A stretch of 64,000 bases of DNA from Leptolyngbya boryana PCC 6306 (GTDB taxonomy: Bacteria; Cyanobacteriota; Cyanobacteriia; Leptolyngbyales; Leptolyngbyaceae): positions 204,577 through 268,576 of the forward strand of contig NZ_KB731324.1 in NCBI RefSeq assembly GCF_000353285.1. Reading direction: 5' to 3'. The notes beneath the pieces were generated by a model that had not been told where the DNA came from, made no database searches, and worked only from the letters and a program-made list of their open reading frames with translations. The translations under genes and the position numbers were made by a program. Shown one piece after another: positions 18,410 through 25,341 of the stretch (position 1 is its first letter; each line of letters opens with the position of its first letter).

Positions 18410-19035
18410 TAGCCCGACCTAAGTACGTTAGGACTATCTCTAAAAGCGGCATCGACACAGTCGCGAAAGGTCTCAAATTCATCCCAGCGTTGCCGCATCC
18501 AATTCTTCAGCACAAACCACCATCGCTCGATTTTGTTCAAGTCTGGTGAATAGGGCGGTAGATACCAGAGTTCACACTCAGCTTGCGCCACAATTTCATC
18601 CATGGCTTGGGAGCGATGGAAACTGGCATTGTCAATGATAATCACACTGCCCGGTTGCAGTTTTGGTAGTAGACAGGTCTCTAGCCACACCTCAAACAAG
18701 TCTCGGTTGCATGAGCCAGAAAACGTCATTGGCGCAAATAACTTGCCTTGCTTGAGCGCGGCAATCCAACTGACGCGCTCAGTGCGCTTACCGGACTTGA
18801 GGGCATCACAGCGTTGCCCAAGCTTGCTGTAGCCATAGGGATACTCGTCCCGATTGTCGATGCCTGCTTCATCAACGTAAACAAGTTCAGCATCCATTTT
18901 GGTCTTTAATCGTTCCTCGAACTCAACCCGCTTGAGTTCATCCCGTTCGCGATAGACGTACGTCTTTTTTTTCGACTCATGCCCAGCTTTTTGATCGCTG
19001 CACTCATATTTTGCTGCGTCACCCCGTCGCCCCAT
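18361..19035 (-). CDS. IS630 transposase, C-terminal DDE frame
   Basis: Catalytic half with the D-D-E residues in VYVDEAG, IIIDNASFH and LPPYSPDLNKIERWW. It is probably made as a fusion by -1 frameshifting from the upstream frame. The natural stop is not inside the element: the last 16 or so codons run out through the inverted repeat into flanking DNA to TAA at 18361. Confidence 0.85.
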   Translation of the reverse strand: MGRRGDAAKYECSDQKAGHESKKKTYVYRERDELKRVEFEERLKTKMDAELVYVDEAGIDNRDEYPYGYSKLGQRCDALKSGKRTERVSWIAALKQGKLFAPMTFSGSCNRDLFEVWLETCLLPKLQPGSVIIIDNASFHRSQAMDEIVAQAECELWYLPPYSPDLNKIERWWFVLKNWMRQRWDEFETFRDCVDAAFRDSPNVLRSGYTVQPQRNLRGDIPGS

Positions 19036-19361
19036 AACTTTGCCATTTCTGCTTGTGTCTTGCCGTTATGCTGGACAACAAAGGCTTCAAAGCGTTCCCA
19101 ATCCGTGATTTTATGCCGACAGCCTTGCTGGAAGTTCGTAATAGCTTGGCAGTCTCCGGTCTCCTGTTCGCGTTTGATCCAGAGGTCGAGCGTATTGCGA
19201 CTGATATGGAACATCTTACTGACATCGGTTTTCTGTTCTCCGCGCTTGACCGCAGCAACGGCTTTGCGGCGCAAGTCTTCACTGTAAGGAGCAGGCATCG
19301 GCAGGTCTCAATCACGCTTTCTACCCCTAACTACAAGTCCTAATGTAGCTTGGTAGGGCTA
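18410..19361 (-). mobile_element. IS630-family insertion sequence
   Basis: The element is bounded by imperfect terminal inverted repeats, TAGCCCGACC...TTAGGACT at the left and its complement AGTCCTAA...GGTAGGGCTA at the right. Each is flanked by TA, the target duplicated by IS630/Tc1 elements. It contains a two-frame transposase with an A8 slippery site. Confidence 0.82.
18906..19298 (-). CDS. IS630 transposase, N-terminal frame (helix-turn-helix)
   Basis: MPAPYSEDLRRKAVAAVKRGE and a second winged helix are the DNA-binding half of IS630 transposases. At the run AAAAAAAA (18964-18971) the frame can slip by -1 into the downstream catalytic frame, since SRKK continues naturally as TYVYRERDELKR. 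The un-slipped product is a short HTH protein of 130 residues. Confidence 0.85.
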   Translation of the reverse strand: MPAPYSEDLRRKAVAAVKRGEQKTDVSKMFHISRNTLDLWIKREQETGDCQAITNFQQGCRHKITDWERFEAFVVQHNGKTQAEMAKLWGDGVTQQNMSAAIKKLGMSRKKRRTSIANGMNSSGLSSRND

Positions 19362-19449
19362 TAGTAACTCAGCTCCCTCTGGGTTAACTCCCTGCACAAT
19401 TGCAGCTAAGCGATCACTCGGATGAATTCCAACCTCTTTGCCGCAACTC

Positions 19450-19953
19450 TTAGTCCACAACCACTTGAGCTTTTAGCGTGTGCCATTTCTGCTTGCCACT
19501 GTAGTAAGGTCGTTGTTTTTTTTTGGGCGTTCAATTGGACTCTCACTCACATCGACGACGAGGATGTTCCATTCGGTCTGGGCTGAGTGCAGCGCTTTTT
19601 TACCTGGCAAGCAGAACTCACCCGACTGAATCAAGATGTTTTCAATCTTGCGGACAATGCGTCCAACCGTCGTTTCATGAATTCCCCAACTTTGCCCGAT
19701 GTGGAACTGGCGCTCAATCCTGTAGGAGGGTTTCCCTCCGTAGGGAATTGAGTAAGATGGTGCGATATTCTCGCCAATATGCCATCGCAATGAGCAGTTG
19801 ATCTTCGACACCAAACTTGCCTTGTCCGCCACGTTTCCCCTTGCGCATGAGCTTTGGTTTGAGGACTTCGACCATTTTCTCGAAGGTTTCGCGCTTGACT
19901 CCTCACTTGCGTTTGAATAAGTTCGGCGGCAGATGTTGAATGCGATCATACAT
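19450..19953 (-). pseudogene. IS5-like transposase remnant
   Basis: Starting at ATG 19953 (MYDRIQHLPPNLFKRK), the coding sequence has an internal TGA and several frame changes. It continues as KLMRKGKRGGQGKFGVEDQ, then FHIGQSWGIHETTVGRIVRK and DVSESPIERPKK, and ends near YYSGKQKWHTLKAQVVVD. This is the N-terminal HTH part and start of the DDE domain of an IS5-type transposase. The remaining catalytic part is missing on the IS630 side. Not functional. Confidence 0.8.
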
Positions 19954-20000
19954 GGCATCGGTCTCCTAAGCAGCTTCTAACCCTCTTTTCAAACGTTCAA

Positions 20001-21299
20001 ATCACTGCTCAGGATTCGTGCAGGAGGTCTAATCAAGTTCAAATTCTTTTGGAAGTTGCGAAGAATGATATTAATGAGTTGCTTCCAAGCTTATTGAATG
20101 TTGCTAGGACTATTCGTAATGTTGAGAGAAAGGCAGAGTTTTTTTTAGAATTAGTAAAAAATAATAGTGCGTACTTTTTAGAGGCATTAAATGCTGCACG
20201 CTTAATTCAGGATGATTACAGACGTGCTGCGATGCTTTGTGATTTGGCACAAATCGACTCTACGTATTCTTCAGAAGCATTGTCAGCCGCAGAGTTGATT
20301 CACGATGAATCTGATCGAGCAAGAGTACTAATAAAGTTAGCGACAAATGACGCTGTGAATTTTGCTCAGTTGCTGGCAGTCACAGGGTCGTTTCAGGACG
20401 AGATTAGTCGGGCAAGGGTGTTAATTGCGTCAGCAGAAAATGAGGCTGTAGATTCTCCTAAATTATTGGCAGCCGTAGAATCAATAGAGTTAATCCAGTA
20501 TGAGTACAGTCGTCCGGGGATGTGGTTTCATTTAGCTAAAATTAATTCAGCGTTCCGTGCTCACCTGTTGTCATTCTTGCAGTCGATTCAAAATGAATCC
20601 AGTCAAGTAGAGAAATTACTCGTTACAAATACGCCTGAATGGGCAGCAGTATTGGTTACATTAGCCAAAATTGACTCTTCTTACTTTTCAGAAGCTTTGT
20701 CAGTTGCACGGTCAATTCAGGATAAATCTAGTCGAACAAAGCTATTGATCGAGTTAGCGAAAATTGACTCTTCTTACTTTTCAGAAGCTTTGTCAGCGTT
20801 GCGGATGATTCAGGAAACCTCTGAACCAGATCTACTAGCGCAAAATCCGCTGATGGCATCGTTTTGCTCAGATGTTTGGAGTTTGTATAAGCAGATACTC
20901 GCATTGATGAATCTCGCCCAGATCGACTCTACATACTTTTTAGAGATACTTTTGCTCATACAGTTGATGGAAGATGAATCCGATCAAGTGAAGATATTGA
21001 CTGAGTTAGCTCAACAACTACCTGAATCATTCCTGCCCCAAACTTACACTATTATCTATAGCATTGCTCACAAGCCTTCCTGTGCTGAACTTCTTAGTAT
21101 CTATCTTCCCCGTCTTCCCCTTGCCATCCTCTCACTCAGCAACTGGCAATCTCATCTCTATCTCCTCGCCCATCGAACCCGCGCTGACCTCATGCAAGAC
21201 CTCGCCACACTATACCCAGCGATCGTACATCTCGGCGGAAAAGAAGCCGTCCGAGGCATGGTCGATGCAATGCGTGATGTATGCAATCAATGGAAATGA
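20001..21299 (+). CDS. Helical-repeat protein, 5'-truncated
   Basis: About 430 residues made mostly of a repeat of roughly 33 residues of the form L..LAKIDSSYFSEALSVARSIQDxSSR, a HEAT/TPR-like alpha-alpha unit. It ends with a conserved tail, LLAHRTRADLMQDLATLYPAIVHLGGKEAV. Repeat-like coding sequence (AQDSCRRSNQVQILLEVAK) continues upstream of any plausible start into the boundary of the IS5-like remnant, so the N-terminal part was probably lost. Such repeat tails are often attached to NACHT/STAND or other sensor proteins in cyanobacteria. The function here is unknown and it may be unexpressed. Confidence 0.65.
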   Translation: MTAQDSCRRSNQVQILLEVAKNDINELLPSLLNVARTIRNVERKAEFFLELVKNNSAYFLEALNAARLIQDDYRRAAMLCDLAQIDSTYSSEALSAAELIHDESDRARVLIKLATNDAVNFAQLLAVTGSFQDEISRARVLIASAENEAVDSPKLLAAVESIELIQYEYSRPGMWFHLAKINSAFRAHLLSFLQSIQNESSQVEKLLVTNTPEWAAVLVTLAKIDSSYFSEALSVARSIQDKSSRTKLLIELAKIDSSYFSEALSALRMIQETSEPDLLAQNPLMASFCSDVWSLYKQILALMNLAQIDSTYFLEILLLIQLMEDESDQVKILTELAQQLPESFLPQTYTIIYSIAHKPSCAELLSIYLPRLPLAILSLSNWQSHLYLLAHRTRADLMQDLATLYPAIVHLGGKEAVRGMVDAMRDVCNQWK

Positions 21300-21325
21300 A
21301 CCAGTTCCGAAATGAGTCGAATCAA

Positions 21326-22147
21326 TTAAACTTCTGATTTCTGCGCGATCGCATACAAAACATCAACTTCTAATGCGTGAACCTGATAAGTTCGCAGAAA
21401 TTGTAGATTGGCTTGTCGCACTCGTTCCTTAGCGGCTGAATCGAGTTGATCGATCGTCCCTCGGTAGCCCCCACCCAAACACATCGTCCACCAATCTTCG
21501 GGTGTTGTTAAATCGTGGGTTCCCATTTCAGTGAACACCTCAATCTGAGTTACACCACTTTCTTCTAGTAGACCTCTGAGCAAATCAGGGCAACGAATTC
21601 GATCCCACGGCGTGAAGGACTTGACTAATTCCGGGCGTTCCACTGCAATCGCATCCCAAAACACTCGATTCGCAGGCTCAAACACTCGCTCTCCCCAAGA
21701 AGTAATCGCAAGTTTCCCACCTGGACGCAGCATCCGCCAAAGCTCTCGAACAGCCGCTTGCATGTCTGGAACAAAGAAAATTCCGAATACACACACGATC
21801 GCATCAAAACTTTCATCCGGGAATCCCAACGTCTCAAAATCTCCAGCCTGAAATTTGATATTTTCCAATCCTTGCTGTTGGGCTTTGTCACGCGCTAATT
21901 GCAAGAGCGATTCTGCTAGATCAATGCCCAAAACTTGCCCTGTCGAACCCACACGAACTGCCGCAGGAATCGCAGAAGCACCAGACCCGCAACACACATC
22001 CAAAACACGATCACCTGGACACAATGCAAGATGATCGATCGTCTGTTGTCCAAAACGATTCCAAAACGACAACGCTGGCGCATCAAAGTAATCTGATGCA
22101 GCATTAAATACAGCTTCTACCCTGGCACGTGCCTCTTCTTTACTCAC
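21326..22147 (-). CDS. Class I SAM-dependent methyltransferase
   Basis: 273 residues. VLDVCCGSGASAIPAA is the SAM-binding motif I, followed by GIDLAE (acidic ribose contact), the DAIVCVFGIFFVPD strand and LRPGGKLAITSWGE. The general layout is UbiE/MenG-like, but the substrate is not recognisable. It starts with GTG at 22147, eight bases inside the end of the peroxiredoxin-like gene, so the two are translationally coupled. Confidence 0.88.
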   Translation of the reverse strand: MSKEEARARVEAVFNAASDYFDAPALSFWNRFGQQTIDHLALCPGDRVLDVCCGSGASAIPAAVRVGSTGQVLGIDLAESLLQLARDKAQQQGLENIKFQAGDFETLGFPDESFDAIVCVFGIFFVPDMQAAVRELWRMLRPGGKLAITSWGERVFEPANRVFWDAIAVERPELVKSFTPWDRIRCPDLLRGLLEESGVTQIEVFTEMGTHDLTTPEDWWTMCLGGGYRGTIDQLDSAAKERVRQANLQFLRTYQVHALEVDVLYAIAQKSEV

Positions 22148-22913
22148 TGAGTTCCTCCAAAAAAGTGAGCGGTTGATTCATCTGAGCCGCAAAACCCAGA
22201 ATTGCGCGATCGCGGTGCTCATACAACAACTCACCTTGAGCATTAAACAAGAACGTTGCCCCGCGTTGAGTCAGATAAGCAGAATTTGGCACATAGGTCT
22301 TCCAATGACTCAGCACTTCCGTCATATTACGAAGTCGCAAGGTTGCTAGTTCAAACGGACGTTGAAAACCGCTACCCCCTGCCCACCGGAAAGTAGAACC
22401 TTTGAGTGGCGGAAGTGGTGCAGCTTTTACAGTCTCATCATCGCCAATCAACTGTGGTGCAGTACGATCTCCGCGATATCCCCGAAATACTTCTGTTAAA
22501 GTTCCAGGACTCCCAATGCCTGCACACATAAGCAGGAGATTGAACCAGGCATTCTGTTCTGTCGAAAGCAATGGCAACTTGAGCGAGAGTCCCGAATACA
22601 ATTCAAGCTGTTGGTGGAGTTCAGCAGTAGGGTCTACAAACAGACAATCGGGAGGAAAACCTGTGTATTCGCAGAATTTCTCGCCGGAAGCACGATCTCC
22701 AATGCCCACTGCTCGAACTGCAACTTCTGTCGATCGCAGCACTTCCGCCTCTCGCTTCAACCACCAAGCATATTCGAGGTTATCGAAATCGCCCAACTGC
22801 GACCAAATCAAAACCAGTTGCCGAGGCGCGTTACAGCCGTCTAAAATGGGCACGATCTCACCATCACTAATGCGTTGACGCTGGGTTTGAATCAAGCGAT
22901 CGTACAGCTTCAT
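22140..22913 (-). CDS. Peroxiredoxin-like (AhpC/TSA, FAM213-type) protein
   Basis: 257 residues from ATG 22913. The thioredoxin-like core is seen in LVLIWSQLGDFDNLEYAWWL..., AVGIGDRASGEKFCEYTGFPPDCLFVDPTAELH and the C-terminal GATFLFNAQGELLYEHRD strand. The canonical PxxxTxxC peroxidatic box is not present; instead CEYTGFPPDC provides two cysteines. Related cyanobacterial and plastid proteins are annotated peroxiredoxin-like. Redox activity is inferred. Coupled to the downstream methyltransferase. Confidence 0.7.
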   Translation of the reverse strand: MKLYDRLIQTQRQRISDGEIVPILDGCNAPRQLVLIWSQLGDFDNLEYAWWLKREAEVLRSTEVAVRAVGIGDRASGEKFCEYTGFPPDCLFVDPTAELHQQLELYSGLSLKLPLLSTEQNAWFNLLLMCAGIGSPGTLTEVFRGYRGDRTAPQLIGDDETVKAAPLPPLKGSTFRWAGGSGFQRPFELATLRLRNMTEVLSHWKTYVPNSAYLTQRGATFLFNAQGELLYEHRDRAILGFAAQMNQPLTFLEELSE

Positions 22914-23079
22914 GATGCGAACCCGAAAGACTAAACAACTGACCTTAAGAAGTAAAAGTTTACCAAATTCAGTTGCAGTAGATTGCCAATCTGACACCAA
23001 TCGTGCCGATTCGCTGATATTCGTAAAACAACGAATTGCCCCTATGGCACTGTTCTTGGCTCACTTGTCCATACAGAGG

Positions 23080-23862
23080 TCATGCGATTGTAAGCACATT
23101 AGCACATCTTAGTAATGTCTCTACCCACTGACAGTCTGATTCAGACAGTTTGGGCTGAAGTTGACGAGTATAGTCGATAGCTAGCTGATATCGTCCCTTG
23201 TCATACACCCGATGCAGTAAAGCTTGTAGGTCGAGCATTGGCTCCGCTTCACCTGGCACGATCGGAATCGGAATGATTGGAATCGGTTGACGCAATCCGA
23301 AAGCGTACAAATCACCTCTTGGACGCTCATGACCTCGACAGATCAGAATTCGATAGTCTCCAAGATGTTGACTCGCGATCGGAAACGCTTTGCCTCCTCG
23401 GAGTAAATCAATCTCAACGAGATTCGTCGCACTCGCCAACACCTGATTTCGTTTGCGTTCATAGGCAATTCTTCCTTCTCCAGTCCGCTTGTTTTTTGGA
23501 GATAGAATCTCCAAAACTGTGACGACGGTTCCCGTTGCTACCTCACGAATCTCTAGATACCGCTCATTCACTTCTTCAAGAATGGGAACGGTCACTTTTT
23601 CGGGCAAGACAGATCGCGAAGACTGAACCGTTGAGGAAATAGGCTCCACTTTGCTTGTCACGACTGCCACATCAGGAATGCCGACCAGCAAACTTTCATC
23701 GTCATCACTGAAATAAGTCCGTTTCTCGATTTCGACACGATACTTTTCGCTGAGGTGATCCACTAAGTCATCCGCGATCGCAACAATCAAGCGATTATGC
23801 ACCGCTGACCAGAACTCCGGATCTTCAAGAAAGGGATTCATCCCTGGAAAAGGTGATGCCAT
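23080..23862 (-). CDS. DUF4058 family protein
   Basis: 260 residues. It begins MASPFPGMNPFLEDPEFWSA and has the conserved VTVLEILSPKNKR..G and VEIDLLRGG motifs. These are the hallmark of DUF4058, which resembles a Uma2/PD-(D/E)xK-type fold and is greatly expanded in cyanobacteria. No function is established. Monocistronic. Confidence 0.9.
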   Translation of the reverse strand: MASPFPGMNPFLEDPEFWSAVHNRLIVAIADDLVDHLSEKYRVEIEKRTYFSDDDESLLVGIPDVAVVTSKVEPISSTVQSSRSVLPEKVTVPILEEVNERYLEIREVATGTVVTVLEILSPKNKRTGEGRIAYERKRNQVLASATNLVEIDLLRGGKAFPIASQHLGDYRILICRGHERPRGDLYAFGLRQPIPIIPIPIVPGEAEPMLDLQALLHRVYDKGRYQLAIDYTRQLQPKLSESDCQWVETLLRCANVLTIA

Positions 23863-24096
23863 CGTGCGAACTCAAGCTTTAGGACAGGTCTTTCCTCTCA
23901 TCATACGAGATGTCTCTGAAGTTAATTCTCGTTGTGATAACTGAGAAGAATAAGTACGATCGTGTCAATTCAAGAGAATATGTGGATTAATTCCTCGACT
24001 GATGGTTCTCCCAATCAGGATTTTTAGTCAATTTCCTCTGAGTTCACCCCAATCTTTTGGGAAACTCCTCATATTTTTTTACTCCGGCTGGACTTG
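23863..24096. other. Non-coding spacer left of the mini-CAST
   Basis: AT-rich, with no frame or RNA recognised. It ends at the TGTTGAGCG terminus of the element. Confidence 0.4.
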
Positions 24097-24140
24097 TGTT
24101 GAGCGGCAAATTAATTGACTACTTCGACACATTATTTGTC
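24097..24140 (+). repeat. Left CAST end with TnsB-site-like repeats
   Basis: TGTTGAGCG followed by GCAAATTAATTGA at 24104-24116 and GACACATTATTTGTC at 24126-24140. The motif and spacing resemble the ends of Cas12k transposons. Confidence 0.75.
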
Positions 24141-24259
24141 ACAACTATCGATTCGCTAAAGCTCTTATAAGATGAGATTTTTAGGCTTTATCACTCCCGT
24201 GCTCTCACCAAAACTTAACCCAAGTTTTTAGTACGTCCGAACCTAGACAAGTTAATATG

Positions 24260-24620
24260 TAAACTAACAGCGCCGCAGTTCAAGCTCTTTGAGTCGCTGA
24301 ACTGTGAACAATGTGGGTCAGTTTGATCGTTGTCAAACGATCGTGCTTTCCGACCCTGGTAGCTGTCTGCCTTCGAGTCGCCATCTCACAGTTAAAGTTG
24401 TATGTAGGTGGGAAGTCATATCTGACGAATATCTGTTCTTCAGGTATAGCATAGGTGCGCTCCCGATTACGATAGGCAACGCTCTACCACTGGCAACAGT
24501 GTGGTACAGATATGCACTTGTGGTGGCTACCGAATCGCCTCCGAGCAAGGAGGAACCCTCTCCAATTTTTGGGCAAACCAAAGCGAGGACAAAATCCCTA
24601 GGAGGTTCGCCAAATTGCTG
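24260..24620 (+). ncRNA. Type V-K (Cas12k) tracrRNA
   Basis: Segments diagnostic of Cas12k tracrRNA as I remember it occur in order: AACAGCGCCGCAGTTC (24266), GTGCTTTCCGACCCTGGTAG (24350 region), AGGTGCGCTCCC (24450 region), TGTGGTGGCTACCGAATCGC (24520 region) and AAGGAGGAACCCTC, the part that pairs with the crRNA repeat. A further inverted repeat (TTTGGGCAAACC / GGTTCGCCAAA) at about 24577-24614 lies between it and the array, as in autonomous elements. The core is longer than in the best-studied V-K RNA because of extra sequence in the middle. It looks intact. The 5' end is approximate. Confidence 0.85.
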
Positions 24621-24758
24621 AATCCTCTTCCCGATTGAGTTGTACGAATCTGTGCTATTTAGACAACGCTTCAAGGAACTACTTTATCGAACTTGGATAA
24701 GAGGTTTGCCAAAGTAGAGTTTAGAAGCTGTTAAACAAAAGGATTCTAGGCACGAGGA

Positions 24759-24943
24759 GTCGCAATCGCCCTCCTAGACATGGGTGGGTTGAAAGTTCCG
24801 CTCCAGCAATCGGTCGCATCCATGCTCGTGGTCGCAATCGCCCTCCAGACATGGGTGGGTTGAAGAACCGCATCCAACTGAATATCACTAGCTCGTCTGC
24901 GTCGCAATCGCCCTCTTAAATTTTAGATGTGGGTAGGTTGCAG
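24759..24943 (+). CRISPR. Short type V-K CRISPR array (3 repeats, 2 spacers)
   Basis: Repeat 1 (24759-24795, 37 nt) begins GTCGCAATCGCCCTCC and ends GGGTGGGTTGAAAG. Repeat 2 (24831-24865) has two single-base deletions. Repeat 3 (24901-24943) is degenerate in the middle and ends GTAGGTTGCAG. Both spacers (24796-24830 and 24866-24900) are 35 nt. Repeat start and GTTGAAAG end are those of Cas12k arrays. There is no adaptation module. Repeat decay increases away from the tracrRNA. Confidence 0.88.
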
Positions 24944-24984
24944 AGTTTCCGCCAAGACTTCCAGAAATTATTGAACTTATTCAA

Positions 24985-25035
24985 TAACTAACTTTCAGAG
25001 AGGGTTGAAAGGTGCATTCGATTCGTAATACATCG
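24985..25035 (+). ncRNA. Delocalized homing guide (atypical crRNA)
   Basis: About 50 nt after the last array repeat, an isolated half-repeat ends GAGAGGGTTGAAAG at 25011 and is followed by GTGCATTCGATTCGTAAT (25012-25029). Its last 14 nt (ATTCGATTCGTAAT) are identical to the tRNA-Thr-like remnants at 263-276 and 25187-25200. Type V-K elements are known to home to tRNA genes with such off-array guides of about 17-20 nt. The 5' limit of the RNA is a guess. Confidence 0.8.
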
Positions 25036-25071
25036 CGAAATGCTGAATAACTGAATAAAGTGCTGGACTGA

Positions 25072-25145
25072 GACGACACATTAAATGTCCAATCTTCATT
25101 TTGACAAATAATTGTCGCCACGGTCAAATAATGTGTCGCTCAACA
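25072..25145 (+). repeat. Right CAST end with three TnsB-site-like repeats
   Basis: GACGACACATTAAATGTCC (25072), TTGACAAATAATTGTCGCC (25101) and GGTCAAATAATGTGTCGCT (25122), then the terminus CAACA at 25145. Confidence 0.78.
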
Positions 25146-25157
25146 ATCTACTTAGGA

Positions 25158-25206
25158 AGCCGATGATGGGATCTGAACCCATGACCATTCGATTCGTAAT
25201 CGAATG
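25158..25206 (-). tRNA. tRNA 3'-half remnant at the CAST insertion site
   Basis: On the minus strand: stem TTCGA/TCGAA with loop TTACGAA, variable loop, T arm ATGGG-TTCAGAT-CCCAT and acceptor strand CATCGGC. No 5' half is present. The T arm and acceptor match the copy at 263-310, but the loop reads ACG instead of CGT, as if the palindromic anticodon arm had flipped. The CAST terminus lies 13 bp after the 3' end. Not a working tRNA. Confidence 0.75.
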
Positions 25207-25341
25207 GTCGGAGGGTATCGAAACTTGATGATGGGAAGGATCGTAGCTTATCTTCGATTACGTTGCAAGCCATTTGATCTCCACCTTGATCTCCACTCGT
25301 CTTGCTCTCCTTAATCGGATTTTTGCAACTTCTCAAGCAAG

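Larger units (their letters stand above)
24097..25145 (+). mobile_element. RNA-only mini-CAST (type V-K CRISPR-associated transposon lacking protein genes)
   Basis: The termini TGTTGAGCGGC (left) and its complement CGCTCAACA (right) are inverted repeats of Tn7-like TGT...ACA form. Inside each end are repeats of the GACAnATTAnnTGTC type known as TnsB sites in Cas12k elements. Between them lie, in order, a V-K tracrRNA, a CRISPR array and an isolated repeat-guide unit. The 1,049 bp contain no credible gene, so tnsB, tnsC, tniQ and cas12k are all absent. Flanking 5-mers (ACTTG and ATCTA) do not match, so the ends may have been joined by recombination or internal deletion. Movement would need proteins in trans. 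Confidence 0.82.

Noticed and set aside
19367-19440. Minus-strand protein-like stretch (GKEVGIHPSDRLAAIVQG) between IS630 and the IS5 remnant
   Set aside because: Only 25 codons, no start and no recognised family; it may be a host-gene scrap but cannot be supported.
24304-24674. Open frames on both strands inside the mini-CAST
   Set aside because: They lie across the tracrRNA, have no protein-like composition or family motif, and no ribosome-binding site.
24092-25150. Target-site duplication of the mini-CAST
   Set aside because: The flanking five-mers ACTTG and ATCTA differ, so I do not claim a duplication; recombination between two copies is possible.
25148-25336. Short minus-strand frame over the tRNA remnant
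   Set aside because: It covers the remnant and its duplicated upstream sequence and has no protein-like features.
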